A DNA stretch of 14,094 nt from Isotricha intestinalis (taxonomy: Eukaryota > Ciliophora > Litostomatea > Vestibuliferida > Isotrichidae): positions 1-14,094 of the forward strand of contig JAJJLU010004367.1 in assembly GCA_023807065.1 (NCBI GenBank), written 5' to 3'. The position numbers and the translations under genes are program-made. The notes beneath the pieces are model-generated. The model saw only the letters and a program-made list of their open reading frames with translations. It did no database searches and was not told where the DNA came from. This document shows positions 9,280 through 14,094 of the stretch, piece by piece. Within the stretch, counting starts at the first letter, position 1. Each line of letters begins with the position of its first letter.

Positions 9280-9502
9280 TTTTAAAATGTATTTTTTTTA
9301 TAATTTCTATTCAGAATTAAAAATTAAAAATAGAATTCAAAAGAATTAATTTAATACTTAAATAAATCAAAATAAATAAAGAAAAAGAGTCATCTTGATT
9401 AAATTTTAATAATATAACTCTTAAGATTTAAAAACATAAACTAAATAAAATTCCCACTCCATAAAGATTGAATAAATAATATTATTATAATAAGAGCATT
9501 GT

Positions 9503-9679
9503 ATGTTAATTTTGAAAATGTCTTTAAACGAAAAAAGCAAAAATTATAATTATTATTTAATATTCCCTAAAGGAGAATATAAATTTGCATTCATTATTGA
9601 TAGGAAATGAAAAATGATAAAATAATATAATGAAGAAGATTTTAAATATGAATTAATAAATAGAAGAAAAAATAAATGA
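9503..9679 (+). pseudogene. Decayed glycogen-binding module (CBM48 / AMPK-beta-like) fragment
   Basis: The frame from the ATG at 9503 reads LKMSLNEKSKNYNYYLIFPKGEYKFAFIIDRK, then a TGA at 9608-9610, then KMIK, a TAA at 9623-9625, and YNEEDFKYELINRRKNK to a TGA at 9677-9679. The core PKGEYKFAFIIDRK-stop-K has the shape of CBM48 / AMPK-beta glycogen-binding modules (LPxGxYxYKFIVDGxW), with the TGA exactly where the second sugar-binding Trp should be. Coding-like text continues in another frame to about 9760 (NENNKEYHRIANSTPKNDKE). Intact genes here use TGG for Trp and TAA as stop, so I read this as decay rather than recoding. It lies in the gap between two divergent genes. The family call rests on about 30 residues and is moderate. 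Confidence 0.42.
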
Positions 9680-9760
9680 GAATAATAAAGAATACCACAG
9701 AATTGCTAATTCTACTCCTAAAAATGATAAAGAAATAATAGTAATAATAACATACTGAAA

Positions 9761-10221
9761 ATAAGAGAAAATCTATGGAAATATTCATTCAAAAAAAGAA
9801 ATGAACTGTCTTAAATTATAAATCTCTCTCTTCATAATTTCTTATTATTTGATTGGGGGAAAAAAAGTTTTTAAATGTTTTAAGATTAATTTAATTAGAA
9901 AAGTTTAATTAAGTAAGAATTCATGCTTATGTATATTTAAATCATATATTTAAAAAATTTATGAAAATCTAATTTTAGAATAAAAAATATGTTAACTTTA
10001 ATATAATATTTTCATCCAAAATATAAAATAATTAATTATTTATGAATTTTTTCCAAAAATTTATATAATTTGAATTGAATTTATACTTTATTTTATATAA
10101 TTTATAACATACAAATTAAAATAAAATTTAACAGGATAAATTGAATATTTATATATTATTATAAAAAACATTTATAAAAAATATTTTAAATAATATATAT
10201 ATAATTCTTTTTAATTAAAAG
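9761..10221. other. AT-rich region upstream of the Mei2-like gene
   Basis: This is a gap of about 460 bases, overwhelmingly A/T from about 9885 onward. It should carry the promoter and 5' leader of the Mei2-like gene, whose ATG at 10222 follows a TTTTTAATTAAAAG leader. The left part (9761-9860) has slightly higher GC and may be the tail of the decayed CBM48-like fragment. I see no RNA gene or ordered repeat. Confidence 0.4.
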
Positions 10222-11637
10222 ATGAAAAATGAAAATAATGTAAATTCCAAGATTTCTCAAATGAAATCATTGGGTGATGGAAGTAGTTATGACGGAGAGT
10301 TCGAAGAATTGAATGATGAAATAGATAAAATGGTAAATTGCCATAAATTAAATTTTGAAGGGAGAAATATATATGATTCTTTTGAAGAAAATTCCTCATT
10401 GAATACAACACCAACACCAATAATTCAATCAAGTCAACATTTTAAAAATAATTTAACTAAAATAAAAGAAATAAATCAACAAGATTTTTTTCATAATTTT
10501 ATTGCATTATCAGGAAATAGAAATGATAATTATTATCAATATCAAAAAAAGAATACTAATCCTCAATTTTTTAATAATAATCCATATCAAAAAATGTATA
10601 TGCAAAATTTTATCAATAATAACAATAATAATTATCTTATTAATGCAACACCAAAATTACATTCTAATTTTAATTTCCCAATGAGTCCTTTAGGAAATAG
10701 TCAATATTATATTAATAATAAATATGCAACACCAACTTTTGATTTTATTCAAATGAATACTCAATTAACTCCTGTAATAAATAATAATCAATTTTTAACA
10801 CCAATACAACCTTTTAATAATTGTTTTCAAAGAAATTTTCAACATCCTATTAATTATAATTTAAATAATAATTCGAAATTTTTCTCAGTTAATATTAATA
10901 ATGTTACTGCTAGTAATCAGGAAACCAATGATGAAATGATTTTAGATAATATGTTAAGTAAACAATATAAATTTAAAAAAAATCATAAAAGTCCTAAAAA
11001 AAATTCATTCAATAATTATGATTTCATAAATTCAAATAATAAAAACACAATTTCTTCAACAAAAAAGAAATTTTTCCAAGAAGATGAAAAAGAATATAAT
11101 ATTATTGATATCGATTCAATAATTCAAGGAAAAGATCGAAGAACAACAATAATGATAAAAAATATTCCAAATAAATATACAATAACTACTTTTTTAGATG
11201 AAATAAACGTAGATTTTAAAAATAAATATGATATATTTTATTTACCTATTGATTATGGAAATAAATGTAATTTAGGTTTTGCTTTTATTAATTTTGTAGA
11301 TTCTTTTCATATTATTAGTTTTTATGATTTATATAGAGGTAAAAAATGGAAAAGATTTAATAGTGAAAAAACTTGTGAGTTATTATATGCTAAAATACAA
11401 GGTAAGAAAGACTTAATTTCCCATTTTGAGAAAGGGAAAGTTTTGTCTTTTGAAAGTGAAGATAAAAGACCATTAATTTTACCTACACCAAATCCTCTTC
11501 CAAATATAGTCATTCCTTTTAAATTTTATGATAAATTTAGGAAATTTTATCCTTATGTTCATTTTATTTGTGAAAATGAAGGAAAAGAAGATAGAAAATT
11601 TATTTTCAATTCAGAATATTTGTTATATGGGAAATAA
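10222..11637 (+). CDS. Mei2-like RNA-binding protein (C-terminal RRM_2 domain)
   Basis: This 471-residue protein has a long Asn-rich disordered N-terminus and the diagnostic Mei2-type C-terminal RRM (about 305-415). It shows DRRTTIMIKNIPNKYT (305-320), YDIFYLPIDYGNKCNLGFAFINF (337-359) and KKWKRFNSEKTCELLYAKIQG (375-394), which carries the KxW and ELxYAxIQG features that separate RRM_2 from ordinary RRMs. In fission yeast and plants such proteins bind RNA to control meiosis or development. The family role is established; the role here is inferred. Only this one RRM is visible, whereas plant and yeast members usually have two more upstream. The N-terminus carries several S/T-P sites (T63, T65, T143, S155, T170, T183, T193, S257), suggesting control by a proline-directed kinase. 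The start is the first in-frame Met after an A/T-only leader, and there are no introns. A non-RRM C-terminal stretch follows to residue 471. Confidence 0.92.
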   Translation: MKNENNVNSKISQMKSLGDGSSYDGEFEELNDEIDKMVNCHKLNFEGRNIYDSFEENSSLNTTPTPIIQSSQHFKNNLTKIKEINQQDFFHNFIALSGNRNDNYYQYQKKNTNPQFFNNNPYQKMYMQNFINNNNNNYLINATPKLHSNFNFPMSPLGNSQYYINNKYATPTFDFIQMNTQLTPVINNNQFLTPIQPFNNCFQRNFQHPINYNLNNNSKFFSVNINNVTASNQETNDEMILDNMLSKQYKFKKNHKSPKKNSFNNYDFINSNNKNTISSTKKKFFQEDEKEYNIIDIDSIIQGKDRRTTIMIKNIPNKYTITTFLDEINVDFKNKYDIFYLPIDYGNKCNLGFAFINFVDSFHIISFYDLYRGKKWKRFNSEKTCELLYAKIQGKKDLISHFEKGKVLSFESEDKRPLILPTPNPLPNIVIPFKFYDKFRKFYPYVHFICENEGKEDRKFIFNSEYLLYGK

Positions 11638-11880
11638 ATTTTCTACTTGATTTGGTGTATTATTTTTGATATAATTAAATAAATAAAGAATTATGGTTTA
11701 TATTTGTAAGTGGAAATTAATTAATATAGAACAGTTAATAATTCTGTTAATTTGATATAAATAACTTTTTGATATTAAGAATATAATTCCTTTTCCTTTC
11801 TTTTATTGTATAAAAAATATATTTAAAATAAAATAAATATTAAAACAAATAAATATAAATATATAAAATATACACATAAG

Positions 11881-11886
11881 AGGAGG
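11881..11886 (+). promoter_or_regulatory. Shine-Dalgarno-like AGGAGG ahead of the bacterial-type gene
   Basis: AGGAGG (within AAGAGGAGG) stands 7 bases before the ATG at 11894, the ideal bacterial ribosome-binding spacing. The eukaryotic genes in this window have A/T-only leaders without such a site. It is useless to cytosolic ribosomes of a eukaryote and is best explained as carried in with a bacterial gene. Confidence 0.6.
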
Positions 11887-11893
11887 ATTTTTT

Positions 11894-12303
11894 ATGTTTC
11901 AAGATAAAGATATTGTTAATTTACAAGTAGAACGTTTCAAAGAATTGATGTTTAAACTTTATAAAGAGTATGCTCTTGACGGTGGTTTAGATTTTGATAA
12001 CGGAGATACTTGTTATTACTTATCGAATATATTTGAACTTTTTGACACCGAAGAACATATAAATGAAAATAAATATATATTGGATCATTTAGAATATGAT
12101 TCTCCAGGGAGTACAGGAGATCTTTTCTATGAACTTGTTCCTTTGCTATTTAATAAGTGCAAAGACTACCTGCTAAAGCTGCCCTTTTAGCTTTGGTGAA
12201 TACCACTAGGTTTAGAACACTGTATCACAATAAGAATTCCTTCAATCAAGATATTGAGTATATGCAACATATTATAGAAAATGAAAAATCTAACAATCAG
12301 TAG
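11894..12303 (+). pseudogene. Frameshifted bacterial-type gene, probably transferred, function unknown
   Basis: Frame 1 runs from the ATG at 11894 (MFQDKDIVNLQVERFKEL...) for 98 codons to a TAG at 12188-12190. A second frame, open from GTG at 12157, gives QRLPAKAALLALVNTTRFRTLYHNKNSF... to a TAG at 12301-12303. The two halves join near 12155-12175 to give one acidic, mostly helical protein of about 136 residues, so one indel has broken it. Base composition is clearly less AT-rich than the flanks, codon choice is more mixed (GAC, CTG, GCC, ACC), the stop is TAG unlike the TAA-ending neighbours, and an AGGAGG lies upstream. I read it as a recent bacterial or phage insertion that decayed; an assembly chimera is the main alternative. 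I do not recognise the family. It sits between the Mei2-like and ALY genes. Confidence 0.65.
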
Positions 12304-12583
12304 CTAAAGTGTACTTTGCATTTTACATAATGAAATAAAATTATAAATTATTATAATAATATAAGATAATGAAATAATATGAAAAACTTGAATTCTTTTT
12401 TAAAGAAATAAATTCATAAAACCCGAATTTCACCCTAAAAAATCTAATAAAAAATAATATCTGAATAAAAAGAGTAAAAACATTAAAATACTTTAAGATA
12501 AAATAATAATAAAAATAAAATAAAATTGTCCCTCCTAAAAAAAATTTAAAATAATTTTAAAAAAATAATAAAAAAGAAAAAAA

Positions 12584-13165
12584 ATGGAAAACTTAACAAA
12601 ATCTCTAGATGAAATAGCATCATCAAACCGTAACTCAAACCGTTTTTCAAGAGGAGGTAATTTTCGTTCTCGTCGAAGGGGTGGTTTTGGTAGAAATAAT
12701 AATTCTCAGAGATTTGGAAGAAGGAGAAGGAGAGGGAATCGTGACTTAAGAAAGCGGGTATCAATATTTGGTTTAGACAAGTCATTCACGAATGAACAGT
12801 TAAAGGGTTTGTTCTCAGAGTATGGTCGCTTGACAAGATGCGGTCTACGTGTAGATAGAATGGGTGACAGCCGCGGGAGTGGAGATGTTCAATTCGAGAG
12901 ACATGAAGATGCTCTAAATGCCATTCAAAAAATCAATAAAACAACTGTTGGTAATTCTGTCGTTGATGTAAGATTTTCTAATAGTTTAAGAAGAGTAAAT
13001 TTGAGGAGAAGATTTAGAAATTTAAGAATTGGAAGAAGGCAAAATGGAAATTTTGGGAACAGAGGCTTTAGAAGGAGAGAGAGAAGAGGAGGATTTAATG
13101 GAAATAATGGAAATAGGAAAAGAAGAGTTTTTAAAAGAAGTCTTGGAAGAAGGAGAAGAGCTTAA
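12584..13165 (+). CDS. ALY/REF-type mRNA export adaptor (THO complex subunit 4-like)
   Basis: This 193-residue protein couples mRNA processing to nuclear export by bridging RNA, the helicase UAP56/Sub2 and the export receptor. The N-terminus NLTKSLDEIASSNR (3-16) matches the UAP56-binding motif of the family. Arg/Gly-rich segments flank a single RRM (about 57-132), with RNP2 VSIFGL (59-64) and the RNP1-equivalent GSGDVQFERHEDALNAI (98-114), as in ALY proteins. The C-terminus (137-193) is almost all Arg, Gly and Asn, and ends RRRRA without the second UAP56-binding motif common in animal and yeast homologues. Arg codons include CGT, CGA, CGC and CGG, unlike the AGA-dominated neighbours, and GC is visibly higher. 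This may reflect high expression or composition. The leader is A/T-only. Highly confident. Confidence 0.93.
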   Translation: MENLTKSLDEIASSNRNSNRFSRGGNFRSRRRGGFGRNNNSQRFGRRRRRGNRDLRKRVSIFGLDKSFTNEQLKGLFSEYGRLTRCGLRVDRMGDSRGSGDVQFERHEDALNAIQKINKTTVGNSVVDVRFSNSLRRVNLRRRFRNLRIGRRQNGNFGNRGFRRRERRGGFNGNNGNRKRRVFKRSLGRRRRA

Positions 13166-13328
13166 TTTTTTTATAGGTTTTTGATTTAGTCTTTTTAATT
13201 GGGTTTTAGATGAATTTGTGTTACTCTTTTGTTTTTTATTAATTTTTTTATTTATTTAGTTATGAATTGCGAAAATTTTTTTTTTTGAGGTTTTTTTATT
13301 TTTTATGATATTCAAATATTAAAGAAAT

Positions 13329-13351
13329 AGATTTATTTCAAAAATAAATCT
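13329..13351. repeat. Perfect 10-bp inverted repeat followed by a T-run
   Basis: AGATTTATTT, a 3-base loop CAA, then AAATAAATCT form a perfect hairpin, followed immediately by a run of T. It lies between the end of ALY/REF and the end of the broken BspA-like gene, which converge here. It may be a transcript-end structure, or chance in such AT-rich DNA. Confidence 0.35.
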
Positions 13352-13439
13352 TTTTTTTTAAGAATTCATATTTCTTTTGTATTAGAATATAAAAAGGTTA
13401 ATTATAAAAAAAATAAAAATTATTACTTTCTATTTTTTA

Positions 13440-14094
13440 TTAAAAACCCAATAAAGAAATATTTATTTTAAAAAAATATTTATCATTATTTAATAAATTC
13501 TGTTCATTTGCAATAATATCACAATTTTCATTCAAACCAAAGAACATATCACTCATAGATATAACATTATTAGAATAAAAATTAGATAAATTTAAAAAAT
13601 TTTAAAGAAGAACAATTATGGAAAATTTTACTCATAATATTACATTATTAGAATTAAAATTATATAAATTTAAATAAGTTAAAAAAGAACATTCAATGAA
13701 CATTTTACTCATATTAATTAAATGTCTTTTAAATTTAATTAATATTTTATCTCTCCTTTTTCTTTAAATTTATATTCTAAATCTATTTTTTTATTATTTA
13801 AATAAATTTCAATATACTTTTTAATTTCTTCTTTTTCATTTTTATATAGATAAGTATCTTTATAATCTTGTTTTATATATTTTATTATTTTATTTTCTTC
13901 GTTTAAATCTTTAATATTATAAATAAATTATATATTATTATATTTATTTATATTAAATCTATATTTTCTCTCTTTTAATTTAGGATAATTTGTTAATAAA
14001 ATTTCTTCACTTTCAGCATTATTTGTAATTATATTTAATATTTTTAATTTTTTTAAATCCTCAATTAAAGATAAATAATAAGAAATATCTTGAT
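13440..14094 (-). pseudogene. Broken BspA-like leucine-rich-repeat protein (DUF285-type), 5' end outside window
   Basis: Read on the minus strand from 14094, the frame gives a Lys/Ile-rich leader (ISYYLSLIEDLKKLKILNII...), with an in-frame TAA at 13928-13930, continuing to IEIYLNNKKIDLEYKFKEKG. A frameshift follows, then BspA-type repeats: MSKMFIECSFLTYLNLYNFN (from 13712), MSKIFHNCSSLKF (from 13635) and MSDMFFGLNENCDI (from 13556). They have the MSxMFxxCSSLxxLNLSNFxSNNV pattern and end NEQNLLNN to a TAA at 13440-13442. The repeat unit should be 78 bases (26 residues), but the spacings are 77 and 79, so one unit lost a base and the next gained one. Such proteins are surface or secreted adhesion-type repeats in bacteria and anaerobic protists. 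The gene is clearly disabled. The 5' part lies beyond the window. Confidence 0.85.

Noticed and set aside
9503..9679. Reading TGA as Trp and TAA as Gln in the CBM48-like fragment
   Set aside because: The long intact genes use TGG for Trp and terminate at TAA; in such AT-rich DNA a reassigned code would break every long standard-code frame.
10211..10432. Minus-strand open frame of 73 codons
   Set aside because: It lies opposite the start of the Mei2-like gene, with a composition expected of a shadow frame and no domain.
10502..10684. Plus-strand 60-codon frame inside the Mei2-like gene
   Set aside because: It is out of frame with the Mei2-like protein and Ile-rich, as expected from shifted Asn codons.
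11322..11513. Minus-strand open frame of 63 codons
   Set aside because: It is antisense to the conserved Mei2-type RRM and is explained by that gene.
12429..12436. A CACCCT hexamer near 12430 as a possible telomere-type repeat
   Set aside because: It is a single copy with no tandem array; no chromosome end is indicated.
12546..12785. Minus-strand open frame of 79 codons, rich in Phe and Leu
   Set aside because: It is antisense to the Arg/Gly-rich start of ALY/REF; the hydrophobic look comes from complementing AGA- and A-rich codons.

Overview
The window is nuclear DNA from a very AT-rich, intron-poor microbial eukaryote. The evidence is a set of eukaryote-only proteins: a PP2A B''-type regulatory subunit, a TBC RabGAP, a Mei2-like RNA-binding protein, an ALY/REF mRNA-export factor and a protein kinase remnant. 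The long reading frames (538, 613 and 915 codons) run uninterrupted under the standard code, end in TAA, use TGG for Trp and show no introns. TAA/TAG=Gln codes and a TGA=Trp code are therefore unlikely. Starts sit behind A/T-only leaders, and the two I inspected most closely (the EF-hand and B'' genes) lack a parabasalid-style TCA-type initiator. A ciliate with the standard code (for example an anaerobic gut or rumen form) fits the gene content and base composition, but this is inference. A parabasalid or another protist is not excluded.

Layout. Bases 2-698 hold the 3' part of a broken kinase/B-box-like gene on the plus strand. From 9279 down to 921, five intact genes lie head-to-tail on the minus strand: an unrecognised 613-residue protein, a 915-residue TBC protein with an F-BAR-like N-terminus, a 288-residue tail-anchored protein with a bacterial effector-like signature, the PP2A B'' subunit, and a two-EF-hand protein. 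The gap at 9280-10221 carries a decayed CBM48/AMPK-beta-like fragment. Three plus-strand units follow: the Mei2-like gene, a frameshifted bacterial-looking gene with its own Shine-Dalgarno-like sequence and a TAG stop, and ALY/REF. The right end (13440-14094, minus strand) is a broken BspA-like leucine-rich-repeat gene.

How the parts relate. The intact genes are housekeeping or regulatory: calcium/phosphatase signalling, membrane traffic, and RNA binding or export. There is no sign of a single pathway or operon. The broken elements (kinase/B-box, CBM48-like, bacterial-type and BspA-like) lie at the edges and in the gaps, and each has frameshifts or stops while the long genes between them are clean. 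This looks like real gene decay in a genome that gains and loses members of large families and takes up bacterial genes. It does not look like general sequencing error.

The two most unusual intact genes are the F-BAR-like/TBC protein and its downstream neighbour, the tail-anchored effector-like protein. I found no tRNA, rRNA, CRISPR array or intact mobile element.
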